Under the pieces are notes generated by a model. The model ran no database searches and was not told where the DNA came from. It saw nothing but the letters and a program-made list of their open reading frames with translations. Positions 26,835 through 35,876 of a stretch of DNA of 62,084 bases are shown in pieces. Within the stretch, counting starts at the first letter, position 1; every line of letters begins with the position of its first letter. Position numbers and translations under genes: made by a program. The stretch spans positions 1-62,084 of the forward strand of contig CAYJFJ010000004.1 of the NCBI GenBank assembly GCA_964369845.1. Direction: 5' to 3'. Source of the DNA: CAKOSP01 sp964369845 (GTDB lineage: Bacteria; Bacillota_I; Bacilli_A; RF39; UBA660).

Positions 26835-27626
26835 ATGGATGTATTAAATAATATATTACATGAACTTGGGATTTCCAAGGTTAAATTAGCAAAATATTTA
26901 GGAGTTTCAAGACAAATGGTTTATAATTATTTAACGTTTAAATCATTTAATGAATGGCCTAATGACAAAAAAGTTTTATTAATGCAATTATTAGATTTAA
27001 AAGAATTAAATAATGAGGTTTTAACTAATATTGTTATAGACACAGAATATTTAATGAAAGTTGAAGAGAAATTAAATCTTGCAATAAAGAGTGCATATGA
27101 TATTGAAAATTATTTTGATGTATCTGGTTTGAATAGAGAAAATAAAAGTGCTTTACTAGATGTAACGAATGTGATTAAAGAGATTTTAATTAATGATACT
27201 ACAGGTAAAAACATTAAATCTATTAAGTATTTATTGTATTTTTTACAGACAATTGATAATATTCCAGAAGTTAATTACTTTTTAGCTTATATGTCTAAAA
27301 TTAATGGTTTTATAGAACCAAATGAATTTGCATTTAATGCAGATAAACAATTTATTTTCGAAGCTATTATCTACTCTGCTCTAAGTTTATATAACGGTGG
27401 GGGAGCTAAGAAAGATAAAATAGCAGAATACAGAAAAAGATTTGTTCAAGAAATTGAATATAAAAATGAAGAAAAATTATCTAGAACTCAGCAACTGTTC
27501 ACTACAAGAGATCAAGCTTTACGTGAGTTGGGATATACAAAAATAACTGCTGAAAATTTTGATGAAGTTTTAGAAAAAATCAGTGAAATTGATTCTAGAA
27601 AAGCTATTTTTGACGAAGAAAAATAA
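26835..27626 (+). CDS. HTH-domain protein of unknown role
   Basis: A 263-aa protein. An N-terminal XRE-type helix-turn-helix (about residues 8-27, HELGISKVKLAKYLGVSRQM, then VYNYL) is followed by about 220 residues of mostly helical sequence with no family I recognise. It has a perfect promoter, and no neighbour shares its transcript, so it may be an autonomous regulator or a structural protein with a DNA-binding head. The ATG at 26835 is chosen since the frame upstream overlaps the promoter. A strong terminator follows. Confidence 0.8.
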   Translation: MDVLNNILHELGISKVKLAKYLGVSRQMVYNYLTFKSFNEWPNDKKVLLMQLLDLKELNNEVLTNIVIDTEYLMKVEEKLNLAIKSAYDIENYFDVSGLNRENKSALLDVTNVIKEILINDTTGKNIKSIKYLLYFLQTIDNIPEVNYFLAYMSKINGFIEPNEFAFNADKQFIFEAIIYSALSLYNGGGAKKDKIAEYRKRFVQEIEYKNEEKLSRTQQLFTTRDQALRELGYTKITAENFDEVLEKISEIDSRKAIFDEEK

Positions 27627-27634
27627 AATTAATT

Positions 27635-27668
27635 CTTATAATGTATAATCCATTATAAGTTTTTTTTA
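27635..27668 (+). terminator. Terminator of the HTH gene
   Basis: Perfect 9-bp stem CTTATAATG / CATTATAAG, 7-base loop, nine T. Confidence 0.9.
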
Positions 27669-27888
27669 CTTAAATTAATTTTAATTTTTTTTTACATTCT
27701 ATGTATATTTATATTTATCTATGTAATATGTAATGTTTTTTCTAATTTAATACTATGAAAATTATTAATTTGATTATAATTATAATATTTTTATTTGAAT
27801 TATTTAAGTTCATATAATATATATTATGTTAACCGAGATGAATTTGTATTTGTTTTATTTCTTTTTAATATTATCTTTTACTAAAATT
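27669..27888. other. AT-rich intergenic region, nothing recognised
   Basis: About 220 bases between two convergent terminators. Extremely AT-rich. I see no gene with a ribosome site and no RNA fold. Confidence 0.5.
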
Positions 27889-27916
27889 AAAAACACCTCT
27901 TATATGAGGTGTTTTT
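27889..27916 (-). terminator. arcC terminator
   Basis: Stem AAAAACACCTC / GAGGTGTTTTT with a 6-base loop, immediately after the arcC stop; ends the arginine deiminase operon. Confidence 0.85.
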
Positions 27917-27917
27917 C

Positions 27918-28841
27918 TTATTTTTCTTTTATAATTGTAGCTTCGATTCCTTTTAAAGCATTTTCTAAATTATCTAAAGATGTGATTATTGAATTGTTAC
28001 CAGTTCTGCATGTGAATTTTATTGCTGCATTTATTTTAGGTAACATACTGCCTTTAGCAAAATGTTCTTCTTTTATGTATTCATTTAATTTATTAATAGA
28101 TATTTCTCCGATGGCTTCTTCATTTGATTTGCCAAAACTTATTTTAGCTTGTTTAATGTTAGTTAAAATAATTAACATATCAGCTCTTAGTTTTTCTGCC
28201 ATCATTGATGCTACTAAATCTTTATCGATTACTGCATTTGCTCCTTTAGTTTTATTTTGTTTTAGTACCGGAATTCCTCCGCCACCTCCTGCAATTACTA
28301 TATGGTTGGTATCAACTAATTCTTTAATAGTATCCATTTCAATAATTTCTATTGGCTTTGGAGAAGATACTACTTTTCTGTATCCCCTACCAGAATCTTC
28401 AATGTAAACTTCATTTGATTTTTTAGCTAATTCATCTGCCATTTCTTTAGTATAAAATGGACCAACAGGTTTAGTAGGATTTTTGAAAGATTCATCAGTT
28501 TCATCAACTGCGACTTGTGTAATTAATGATACTACTTTTCTATTAATCCCCTCCTCTATTAATGCATTTTTTAAGTTTTTTTGTAAATGATAACCAATAT
28601 ATCCTTGACTCATTGCTGTGCATTCTGGAAATGGCATATAAGGTATATCTGCGTTTTCATATGAATCTTCAAAAGCTAAATTTATAATACCTACTTGTGG
28701 TCCATTTCCATGGTTTAATATGATTTGATGTCCATCTTTTATAAGTGGTATTATATTTTTAATAGCTACATTTATAAGCTCTTGTTGATTAGTAGGATCA
28801 TTGCCTAAGGCATTTCCTCCTAATGCTATAACTATTTTCAT
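27918..28841 (-). CDS. arcC: Carbamate kinase
   Basis: A 307-aa amino-acid kinase family enzyme that makes ATP from carbamoyl phosphate, the last step of the arginine deiminase pathway. IALGGNALG (5-13), NHGNGPQVG, AMSQGYIGYHL, AGGGGGIPV and ANAVIDKDLVAS are family signatures. It is the last gene of the operon. AAAGGA site before the ATG; a palindromic hairpin lies between it and the antiporter gene. Confidence 0.96.
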   Translation of the reverse strand: MKIVIALGGNALGNDPTNQQELINVAIKNIIPLIKDGHQIILNHGNGPQVGIINLAFEDSYENADIPYMPFPECTAMSQGYIGYHLQKNLKNALIEEGINRKVVSLITQVAVDETDESFKNPTKPVGPFYTKEMADELAKKSNEVYIEDSGRGYRKVVSSPKPIEIIEMDTIKELVDTNHIVIAGGGGGIPVLKQNKTKGANAVIDKDLVASMMAEKLRADMLIILTNIKQAKISFGKSNEEAIGEISINKLNEYIKEEHFAKGSMLPKINAAIKFTCRTGNNSIITSLDNLENALKGIEATIIKEK

Positions 28842-28860
28842 TTTTTTCCTTTCTTTATAA

Positions 28861-28882
28861 AAAAAGACTATATAGTCTTTTT
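28861..28882 (-). terminator. Hairpin between the antiporter gene and arcC
   Basis: A 22-base perfect palindrome AAAAAGACTA/TATAGTCTTT.. with A/T flanks, overlapping the antiporter stop. It looks like a partial terminator inside the operon and could lower arcC transcription. Confidence 0.6.
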
Positions 28883-30323
28883 ATAATATAACGCTCGCTA
28901 ATGTTAATATAACAATATTAGTGATTGCTAATGTGATAATTACTTTTAATACCCATTTTAACCATGTGCTGTACTGAACTTTTGCAAGTGCTAAACCACC
29001 CATAATTGCTCCGCATGTGGGAGTAAATAAATTAACTAATCCATTTGCAGCAACAAATGTCATAATAGTAGTTTCTACGTTATATCCAAGTTCACTTGCA
29101 AGTGGTCCCATAATTGGTGTTGAAATAGATGCTAGACCAGATGAAGATGGAACTAATACTGATAGAACCATATGTAATAAATAATTCAGTGGTGTAAATA
29201 TAATGCTTGATACATTTGTAAGTGCATCAGCTGCATTATGTATAATATAGTTATCTAAATATGTAGCTCCCATTAGAACTGAAGCTCCCCTAGCTACTGC
29301 TATAATTAAAATTACTCCAATCATGCTAGCTGCACCATTTATAAACGTTTTTACAAATACGCTTTCATTCATTTTATTTACTATTGCTATTATTATACTA
29401 CATAATAAGAACCATAAAGCTGCATCATAGAACCACCATAATCCAAGAGGTGTTCCTGTTAACCATGCTGTTGTTTTATCGAATATTGTAACTCCAAAAT
29501 CATTCCAAGGAATAAATCCTACTATCATTACTAAAAATGATAACCCAAATAATATTAGAGTAATTTTTTGTTTTGTAAATAATTTAGCTTCACTACTAGC
29601 TGTTTCTTCGCCAAATTCATCTTCCATATCTTCTTGTTCTTGTAAAGATAAAAATGTCGAACCTTTGTCTGCAATGACCTTTTCTGCATATCTCATTACA
29701 AAGAATATTGAAATTAATAAACTAGTTAACCATAATACTGCTCCTAAAGCAATTATAACACCTTGATTAACTTCTATTCCTTGAGGAAGTGATGATACTG
29801 CTGCTCCAACTGCAAAAGGATTTACTGTTGATCCTAGTACACCAGACCCTGCTCCTAATAATACTATACTTGATGCTACTAATGTATCCATACCAGCAGC
29901 TACCATTGTTGCAGCTAATATAGCATAAAATATTACAGTTTCTTCAAGCATTCCGTATGTTGTACCTCCAATAGAGAATATCAACATTAATATTGGAATC
30001 AAGTATAACTCTTTTCCTTTTAATTTTGAAATTAAAACTTTAATTCCTTTTTTAAATGCTCCTGTACGGTTTATTATTCCTAGGAAACCTCCTAATATTA
30101 ATACGAATAATGCAACATCTACTGCACTTTCAAAACCTAAAATAGGTGACATTAAAATTGTGGAAAGGCTAGCTCTTTCTACACCGCTTCCATTAACTAT
30201 AGTACCATCAACATACTGTGCTTCTGGTAGAAAATATGTGATAACTCCTAATACAATTATAAGTAAAAATATAATTGAGAAAGAAGATATCATAGTTTTT
30301 TTTCTTGTTTTTTTTGTTTTCAT
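28881..30323 (-). CDS. YfcC-family arginine/ornithine antiporter-like transporter
   Basis: A 480-aa protein with about 12 helices of the YfcC/DcuC-like (ion transporter superfamily) type: GTTYGMLEETVIF, GAGSGVLGSTVNPFAVG, VPSSSGLASISTPIMGP and LFTPTCGAIMGGLA mark the two substrate loops. The placement between arcB and arcC strongly suggests it exchanges arginine for ornithine, the role of ArcD in other species (inference). AAGGAAGAGAG precedes the ATG. Confidence 0.85.
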   Translation of the reverse strand: MKTKKTRKKTMISSFSIIFLLIIVLGVITYFLPEAQYVDGTIVNGSGVERASLSTILMSPILGFESAVDVALFVLILGGFLGIINRTGAFKKGIKVLISKLKGKELYLIPILMLIFSIGGTTYGMLEETVIFYAILAATMVAAGMDTLVASSIVLLGAGSGVLGSTVNPFAVGAAVSSLPQGIEVNQGVIIALGAVLWLTSLLISIFFVMRYAEKVIADKGSTFLSLQEQEDMEDEFGEETASSEAKLFTKQKITLILFGLSFLVMIVGFIPWNDFGVTIFDKTTAWLTGTPLGLWWFYDAALWFLLCSIIIAIVNKMNESVFVKTFINGAASMIGVILIIAVARGASVLMGATYLDNYIIHNAADALTNVSSIIFTPLNYLLHMVLSVLVPSSSGLASISTPIMGPLASELGYNVETTIMTFVAANGLVNLFTPTCGAIMGGLALAKVQYSTWLKWVLKVIITLAITNIVILTLASVIL

Positions 30324-30339
30324 AACTCTCTTCCTTTAT

Positions 30340-31326
30340 TTATTTCATAGTTGCTAACATTACTGCTTTTATAGTGTGTAATCTGTTTTCTGCTTCACAA
30401 AAAACTTTAGATTTACTTGATTCAAATACTTCGTTTGTAACTTCCATATCTGTTATATTAAATTTTTCAAAGATCTCTTTACCAATTTTAGTATTTATAT
30501 CATGGAATGCTGGTAAACAATGTAAGAATATTGCATCTTCTGATGCTTTATTCATTATATCCATTGTAATTTTATATGGACTTAGTAATCTAATTCTTTC
30601 TTGCCATACGTTATCAGCTTCTCCCATAGATACCCACACATCTGTACATATTACATTAGCATTTTTAGCTCCTTCATCTACAGATTCAGTAAAATTTATT
30701 GTACTATTATTAGCTACGGCTATTTCCTTACATATATTAGTTAATGTTTCTTCTGGCCATAACTCCATAGGAGCACAAGCTGTAAAATTGATTCCTAGTT
30801 TTGCGCAAGTAGCCATTAACGAATTTCCCATGTTGTTTCTTGCATCTCCGAAAAATGTGAAATTTAATCCGCTTAATTTTCCAAAATGCTCTTTTATAGT
30901 TAACATATCTGCTAACATTTGAGTAGGATGAAATTCATCTGTTAAACCATTCCAAACTGGTACATCTGAGTATCTTGCTAATTCTTCAACAATTTCTTGT
31001 CCAAATCCTCGGTATTCAATACCGTCATACATTCTTGCAAGTACTCTAGCTGTATCGGCAATACTTTCTTTCTTACCCATTTGTGAACCAGTTGGTCCTA
31101 AGTATGTTGCATGCATTCCTAATTGATTAGCACCAACTTCAAAAGCACATCTAGTTCTTGTAGAATCTTTTTCAAAAATTAATGCTACGTTTTTGCCTTC
31201 TAAATATTTGTGATCTTCCCCATTTTTTTGTTTAGTTTTTAGTTCAGCGGATAAATCGATTAAAAATTCAATTTCTTCCCTAGTGAAGTCTAGTATTTTT
31301 AGAAAATCTCTTCCTTTAAAATTCAT
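30340..31326 (-). CDS. arcB: Ornithine carbamoyltransferase, catabolic
   Basis: A 328-aa enzyme that splits citrulline with phosphate into ornithine and carbamoyl phosphate. Carbamoyl-phosphate motif KDSTRTRCAFEVGA (about 53-66), HPTQMLADMLT and ornithine-side HCLPAFHD. Placement between arcA and the antiporter and arcC makes the catabolic role likely; the fold alone does not separate it from argF. One base lies between the arcA stop and its ATG, with GAGAGGA in the end of arcA. Confidence 0.96.
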   Translation of the reverse strand: MNFKGRDFLKILDFTREEIEFLIDLSAELKTKQKNGEDHKYLEGKNVALIFEKDSTRTRCAFEVGANQLGMHATYLGPTGSQMGKKESIADTARVLARMYDGIEYRGFGQEIVEELARYSDVPVWNGLTDEFHPTQMLADMLTIKEHFGKLSGLNFTFFGDARNNMGNSLMATCAKLGINFTACAPMELWPEETLTNICKEIAVANNSTINFTESVDEGAKNANVICTDVWVSMGEADNVWQERIRLLSPYKITMDIMNKASEDAIFLHCLPAFHDINTKIGKEIFEKFNITDMEVTNEVFESSKSKVFCEAENRLHTIKAVMLATMK

Positions 31327-31327
31327 T

Positions 31328-32572
31328 TTATTTTTCCTCTCTTATAAGTGGCATGCTCATACATCTTGGTCCACCTCTACCACGAGATAACTCTGCACTT
31401 GGCATTTCAATTACCTTGATACCATGACTTCTTAGTAATTCATTAGTTTTATCGTTTCTGTCATAAACTATAACTGTTCCTGGAGCAATACATAATGTAT
31501 TTGATCCATCGTTCCACTGCTCTCTTTGACTAGCAACTAAATCGCCACCAGCACAAGGAATTAATGTAATATCTTTATTTAAATATTTTTTTAAAACATT
31601 TTCTAGTGAATCGTTAACTTGCACTACATTTAAATCATCTGTTGTTGTAGGGTCATCACCTTCTGTAATTTCATACACTTCTAGTGTTTCCATTATACCA
31701 GGATGATATGTAAATTTATCATGATCTATTTGCGTAAACACTGTATCTAGATGCATGAATGCTCTACTATTTGGAATTTTAAATGCTAAAACAGTTTTTA
31801 CTTTTGAATCAGGGTCACCAAATATTCCTCTTGCCAAATCATCGATTGCCTCAGCACAAGTTCTTTGTGATATTCCAACTGCTACTATGTTTTCATTTAA
31901 TATTAAAATGTCTCCACCTTCAATATTGTAATATCTGTATCTGTCATAATACTTTTTAATTGTTCCACTATACATTGGATGAAAATTAAAAATATATTCT
32001 GCATAAATTGTTTCTCTACATCTAGTGATAGAGTACATTTTGTTTAAACTTATTCCTGAACCTATACTTGCAAAATTATCTCTTGTAAAGTATAAGTTTG
32101 GCATTGGGTCTGTTAAAAATGCTCCTTCTTCTCTAACTAAATCTACTAATGTTTTTTCGTGATTTAGCTTTTTAGCACTTAACTCTTCTGCTTTAATTCC
32201 TTCCATTGTTTTTAAAACTAGTTCTTTTGAATTTTTAAAATTCAGTAAATATTCTTTTACAATACTTTTGTATTTTTTTGTTTTCAAACCTGCTTCATTT
32301 ATAAATTGTATTATAAATCTTTCCTTTAATTCTGGTTTGAAATCTAATGTTTCTGCCATTAGATCTTCTAAAAATACTGTTTCAACGCCGAAATCATTTA
32401 ATATTTTTACAAAAGCTTCATGCTCTTTAATTGCATTTGGTAAAAAAGGTATATCATCAAATAATAATCTAGATAATGTATTTGGTGTTAAATTTAATAA
32501 CTCTTTACCTGGCTTGTGTAATAATACTTTTTTCAGTGGCATAATCTCGCTGTACACACTTATTTTTTCCAT
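31328..32572 (-). CDS. arcA: Arginine deiminase
   Basis: A 414-aa enzyme converting arginine to citrulline and ammonia. LKKVLLHKPGKELLNL at the N-terminus, substrate loop FTRDNFASIG, FNFHPMYSG, MHLDTVFTQID with the catalytic His/Asp, and the catalytic Cys in RGRGGPRCMSMPL near the end. ATG at 32572 is preceded by GGAGG; an earlier in-frame start at 32605 has none. First gene of the arcA-arcB-antiporter-arcC operon. Confidence 0.97.
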   Translation of the reverse strand: MEKISVYSEIMPLKKVLLHKPGKELLNLTPNTLSRLLFDDIPFLPNAIKEHEAFVKILNDFGVETVFLEDLMAETLDFKPELKERFIIQFINEAGLKTKKYKSIVKEYLLNFKNSKELVLKTMEGIKAEELSAKKLNHEKTLVDLVREEGAFLTDPMPNLYFTRDNFASIGSGISLNKMYSITRCRETIYAEYIFNFHPMYSGTIKKYYDRYRYYNIEGGDILILNENIVAVGISQRTCAEAIDDLARGIFGDPDSKVKTVLAFKIPNSRAFMHLDTVFTQIDHDKFTYHPGIMETLEVYEITEGDDPTTTDDLNVVQVNDSLENVLKKYLNKDITLIPCAGGDLVASQREQWNDGSNTLCIAPGTVIVYDRNDKTNELLRSHGIKVIEMPSAELSRGRGGPRCMSMPLIREEK

Positions 32573-32599
32573 TTTTCCTCCATCTTCTTTATTAGGCCT

Positions 32600-32612
32600 A
32601 TGCATGATGCAT
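32600..32612. promoter_or_regulatory. Palindrome in the arc operon leader
   Basis: ATGCAT-G-ATGCAT lies about 28 nt before the arcA ATG and 10-22 nt downstream of the predicted start site. It could be an operator for an arginine or carbon regulator (inference). Confidence 0.4.
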
Positions 32613-32628
32613 CTATCCTACTATAAAA

Positions 32629-32657
32629 AGTATAACACTGCTCAAATAAAAAAGCAA
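32629..32657 (-). promoter_or_regulatory. Predicted promoter of the arc operon
   Basis: On the minus strand TTGCTT (32657-32652) and TATACT (32634-32629) are 17 bases apart. The -35 overlaps the ZIP gene terminator. Confidence 0.45.
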
Positions 32658-32669
32658 TTTGTATTGCTT
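32646..32669 (-). terminator. Terminator of the ZIP transporter gene
   Basis: Minus-strand stem AAGCAAT / ATTGCTT followed by a run of T, about 40 nt after the stop. Confidence 0.7.
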
Positions 32670-32708
32670 CACTTTGTAAATATTTTGCCAAGAAAATGCA
32701 AAATTATG

Positions 32709-33455
32709 CTAAAAAATTAATAAACAGAAAATTGTTAATAAAATCCCAATGAATAATCCTTTTTTTAAAGTTTTATTTTCTTTATAGCTTACTACTTTTG
32801 GAAATAAATCGTTTATTGAAATTGTTATCATGATTATTCCTACTATTAGAAGTGACTTATTTAGTAATTCATTTGAAATATATCTTTCTAAAAATAAAAA
32901 AGTTACTATTGCTCCGAACAATTCTGCTAAACCAGATAAAAATGCATAACTAAATGCTTTTACTTTACTTTTAGTAGCAAAAAATATTGGTACAGCTATA
33001 CTTATTCCTTCTGGAATGTTGTGAAGCATTATTGATATACTTAATTTTAAACCTAAACTTTTATCGGTATAACTACTCATAAATGTAATTATACCTTCCG
33101 GTAAGTTATGGAGTATTAAAGCTATCATATTTAGTATACCTAATTTATATAGATTACTTTCAATATTACTTTTATTTATAATATTGCTAATTATTTTAAT
33201 AAATATAAAACTTAGTAAAGAAATTATAATTATTTCAAGTATTCCTTTAGGTAAACCACTTTTATAAATTATAAAAATTATTGACTCGGGCACAAGCTCT
33301 GTAATACTTATACCTAACATAGTAGCAATAGATATTGATAAGGAAAATGTTATGAATTTATTTCTTTGTTCATTAGTAATTTTAAAAAAGATTATGAATG
33401 CTCCTAATGTAGTTGAAAGACCTGATAGTGCAGTAAGCATAAAAGCATAAACCAT
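32709..33455 (-). CDS. ZIP-family metal transporter (ZupT-like)
   Basis: A 248-aa, eight-helix importer of zinc or other divalent metals. The two ZIP signature helices are present: HNLPEGIITFM (helix 4) and HNIPEGISIAVPIFFA (helix 5), each with the metal His and Glu. ATG at 33455 has GGTGG five bases before it; an upstream ATG at 33467 follows a TATAAT by three bases. Monocistronic between arcA and the divergent small gene at 33557. Confidence 0.9.
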   Translation of the reverse strand: MVYAFMLTALSGLSTTLGAFIIFFKITNEQRNKFITFSLSISIATMLGISITELVPESIIFIIYKSGLPKGILEIIIISLLSFIFIKIISNIINKSNIESNLYKLGILNMIALILHNLPEGIITFMSSYTDKSLGLKLSISIMLHNIPEGISIAVPIFFATKSKVKAFSYAFLSGLAELFGAIVTFLFLERYISNELLNKSLLIVGIIMITISINDLFPKVVSYKENKTLKKGLFIGILLTIFCLLIF

Positions 33456-33556
33456 ATTGACCACCATTAAATTATATGCTATTTATTACCAAAATTTTTC
33501 TTTTGTTTAATGTATTATATAATTTTTTTTGTTCAAAATATAATCAGGAGGATATT

Positions 33557-33673
33557 ATGAATAGATCAAGTAATAGAAATAATAATTCTACAAATGTAAG
33601 AAATAATAATACAAGTAGACAAAATAGCAAAGCTAAAAATTGCAATTCTAATTGTAAAAGTAAAGAATGCTAA
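33557..33673 (+). CDS. 38-aa Asn-rich peptide with Cys tail
   Basis: Starts MNRSSNRNNNSTNVRNNN, Asn/Arg/Ser-rich and without hydrophobic residues, and ends KNCNSNCKSKEC with three Cys. A strong AGGAGG lies seven bases before the ATG, and a TATAAT at 33539-33544. Composition recalls small spore-associated or nucleic-acid binding peptides, but I do not recognise it. Charge is strongly basic. Function unknown. Confidence 0.6.
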   Translation: MNRSSNRNNNSTNVRNNNTSRQNSKAKNCNSNCKSKEC

Positions 33674-33699
33674 TGAAACTTTAAAACTTTTTACTAGTT

Positions 33700-34587
33700 T
33701 TAAAAATTGGCGTGAGGATGATTTTTATAATCATCCTTTATTTTTGTGTTTCCTAAATGTGCATATATTTCAGTTGTAACTAGGTTTTCGTGTCCTAAAA
33801 TTTCTTGTATGACTCTTAAATCAGCTCCATTGTTTAATAAATGAGTTGCAAAAGAATGCCTTAATGTATGTGGTGATATATCTTTAGATATATTTGCTTT
33901 TTTTGCAAGCTCTTTTAAAATCTTAAAAAAGCCTTGCCTCGATATATTAGTTCCTAAATTATTTAAAAAAACGTAATTGCTTTGCTTATTTTTTAATAAC
34001 TTATATCTATGATTATCTATATATAACCTAAGGTATTTTATTGCTATAGAATTAAGTGGTGTTATTCTTTCTTTCTTTCCCTTTCCCATTACTCTGATTA
34101 TGCATTCGTTGAAATCAATTTGTGATAAAGTAATTTCTGTTAATTCACTTATCCTAAGACCTGTTGCGTATAATACTTCAAGCATTGCTTTATTTCTATA
34201 GTCTATTTCTTTTTCAAGTGGTATATCTAGTAGTTTATCTACTTCACTTACTGATAAAAAGTTTGGAAGTTTTTTCTCTAACTTAGGCATTTTTATTCCT
34301 TCACAGGGATTTTCTTTCAGCAATTTTTCTTTAATACAAAAAAGATAAAATGATTTTATAACTGTTAAATAATGTGCTTTAGATTTTGGTTTTAATTTTA
34401 AATTGTAAAGAAAATCTTGGATATTATCTTTTTTTAAACTTAGTAAATTTTCATTTAAAAAGAATATATCAAAAATTTTTAAATTATATTTATAAGATTT
34501 ATAAGTGTTTTCACTTAACTTCTTTTCATACTTTAAATAATCTAAATATACTTGTAACTCTTTTCTTATTATATATTCTTCTTCCAT
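33700..34587 (-). CDS. xerD: Tyrosine recombinase XerD-like
   Basis: A 295-aa site-specific recombinase. N-terminal SAM-like DNA-binding domain (about 8-95), then the catalytic core with Arg in YATGLRISEL, Lys in GKGKKERITPL, HTLRHSFATHL (His and Arg), GHENLVTTEIYAHL (His/Tyr nucleophile). Length matches XerC/XerD, which resolve chromosome dimers at dif. It stands alone, with no phage genes near. It could be XerD or XerC; XerD is slightly preferred. GAGGG precedes the ATG. Confidence 0.9.
   Translation of the reverse strand: MEEEYIIRKELQVYLDYLKYEKKLSENTYKSYKYNLKIFDIFFLNENLLSLKKDNIQDFLYNLKLKPKSKAHYLTVIKSFYLFCIKEKLLKENPCEGIKMPKLEKKLPNFLSVSEVDKLLDIPLEKEIDYRNKAMLEVLYATGLRISELTEITLSQIDFNECIIRVMGKGKKERITPLNSIAIKYLRLYIDNHRYKLLKNKQSNYVFLNNLGTNISRQGFFKILKELAKKANISKDISPHTLRHSFATHLLNNGADLRVIQEILGHENLVTTEIYAHLGNTKIKDDYKNHPHANF
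33716..33746 (+). terminator. Possible terminator for the 38-aa gene
   Basis: Plus-strand stem GGATGATT / AATCATCC followed by TTTATTTTTG; it lies inside the 3' end of xerD. Confidence 0.5.
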
Positions 34588-34676
34588 GACTTACCCTCTT
34601 ATATAATTATACACTATTTTATGTTTTATTAGTAGATAATTAGGAGTAAATTTGTTAAAATATATTAGAGGTTATT

Positions 34677-35876
34677 ATGAAGTTATTAGCAGATAAATTA
34701 AGACCGACTAAGTTAGATGAAATCATAGGTCAAACTCATTTAGTTGGTGAAAATAAAATAATTACAAATTTGGTAAAAAACAAAAAAATGTTTTCGATGA
34801 TTTTTTACGGGAAACCTGGTATTGGTAAAACTAGCATAGCAAGTGCTATTGTAAATGATATAGGATTTCCTTATAAGTTTTTGAATGCCACAACTAGTAA
34901 AAAAGATGATTTTGAATATGCAATTAATGAAGCTAGAATGAGTGATGAATTCATATTAGTTATTGATGAGATTCATCGCATGAACAAAGATAAACAAGAT
35001 CTTTTACTTCCTTATATTGAAAATGGAACAGTAATACTTATTGGTCTTACTACGTCTAATCCTTATTTTAAAATTAATTCTGCTATAAGAAGTAGATGTC
35101 ATATTTTTGAACTTATTAATTTGTCATCTAGTGATATATTAAAGGGCTTACAAAAAGCTGCTAATGACCACTTGAGATGCACTGTAGATATTGATACTTT
35201 AAAGTATATTTGTAATCTTTCTAATGGTGATTTTAGGTATGCAATTAATTTGTTAGAAACAGCTTATTATTCTAGTGATGATGAAAGAATCACTTTAGAA
35301 CTTATAAAAACTATTAATAGTAAACCTGTTTTAGCAGCAGATTCTAATGAAAGTGATCACTATAATTTATTATCTGCTCTTCAAAAAAGTATTAGAGGAA
35401 GTGATCCTGATGCTGCTGTTCATTATCTTGCAAGACTACTTGAAATTGAAGATTATGAATCTATTTACAGAAGATTATCTGTTATAGCTTATGAAGATAT
35501 TGGTCTTGCTAATCCTGCTATTGGTTCTAGATTAGAGAGCGCTATTAATTTATCAGAACGAGTTGGAATGCCAGAGGCTAGAATTATTATGGGACACATT
35601 GTTGTTGAAATGGCTATTTCACCTAAAAGTAATAGTACATATTTGGCTATAAATGAAGCAATTAATGATGTGAAAAAAGGCTTAACTGGTGCTATACCTA
35701 AAAATATTGAAATATATAGTAAAACCTATGTTTACCCCCATGCTTTTGAAAATAGTTATTGCATTCAAAATTATTTACCTGATAAACTTAAAAATAAAAA
35801 GTATTATATACCAAGAAATAATAATGTAGAAAAAAATTTGTACAAAGCTTATGAAAATATGAAAGGAAATAAATAA
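34677..35876 (+). CDS. rarA: Replication-associated recombination protein RarA (MgsA)
   Basis: A 399-aa AAA+ ATPase related to clamp loaders, acting at stalled forks. Starts LADKLRPTKLDEIIGQTHLV, Walker A GKPGIGKT (45-52), Walker B VIDEIHRM, sensor TTSNPYFKINSAIRSRC, and the C-terminal tetramerisation domain (PEARIIMGHIVVEMA). GAGG site. gpsA follows with a TAATG overlap. In B. subtilis rarA (yrvN) sits by tcdA and aspS, which are nearby here. Confidence 0.95.
   Translation: MKLLADKLRPTKLDEIIGQTHLVGENKIITNLVKNKKMFSMIFYGKPGIGKTSIASAIVNDIGFPYKFLNATTSKKDDFEYAINEARMSDEFILVIDEIHRMNKDKQDLLLPYIENGTVILIGLTTSNPYFKINSAIRSRCHIFELINLSSSDILKGLQKAANDHLRCTVDIDTLKYICNLSNGDFRYAINLLETAYYSSDDERITLELIKTINSKPVLAADSNESDHYNLLSALQKSIRGSDPDAAVHYLARLLEIEDYESIYRRLSVIAYEDIGLANPAIGSRLESAINLSERVGMPEARIIMGHIVVEMAISPKSNSTYLAINEAINDVKKGLTGAIPKNIEIYSKTYVYPHAFENSYCIQNYLPDKLKNKKYYIPRNNNVEKNLYKAYENMKGNK

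Noticed and set aside
27826..28407. A 193-codon plus-strand open frame.
   Set aside because: It is antisense to arcC, has no ribosome site and translates to low-complexity hydrophobic sequence.
30374..30922. A 182-codon plus-strand open frame across arcB.
   Set aside because: Antisense to arcB with no start signals.
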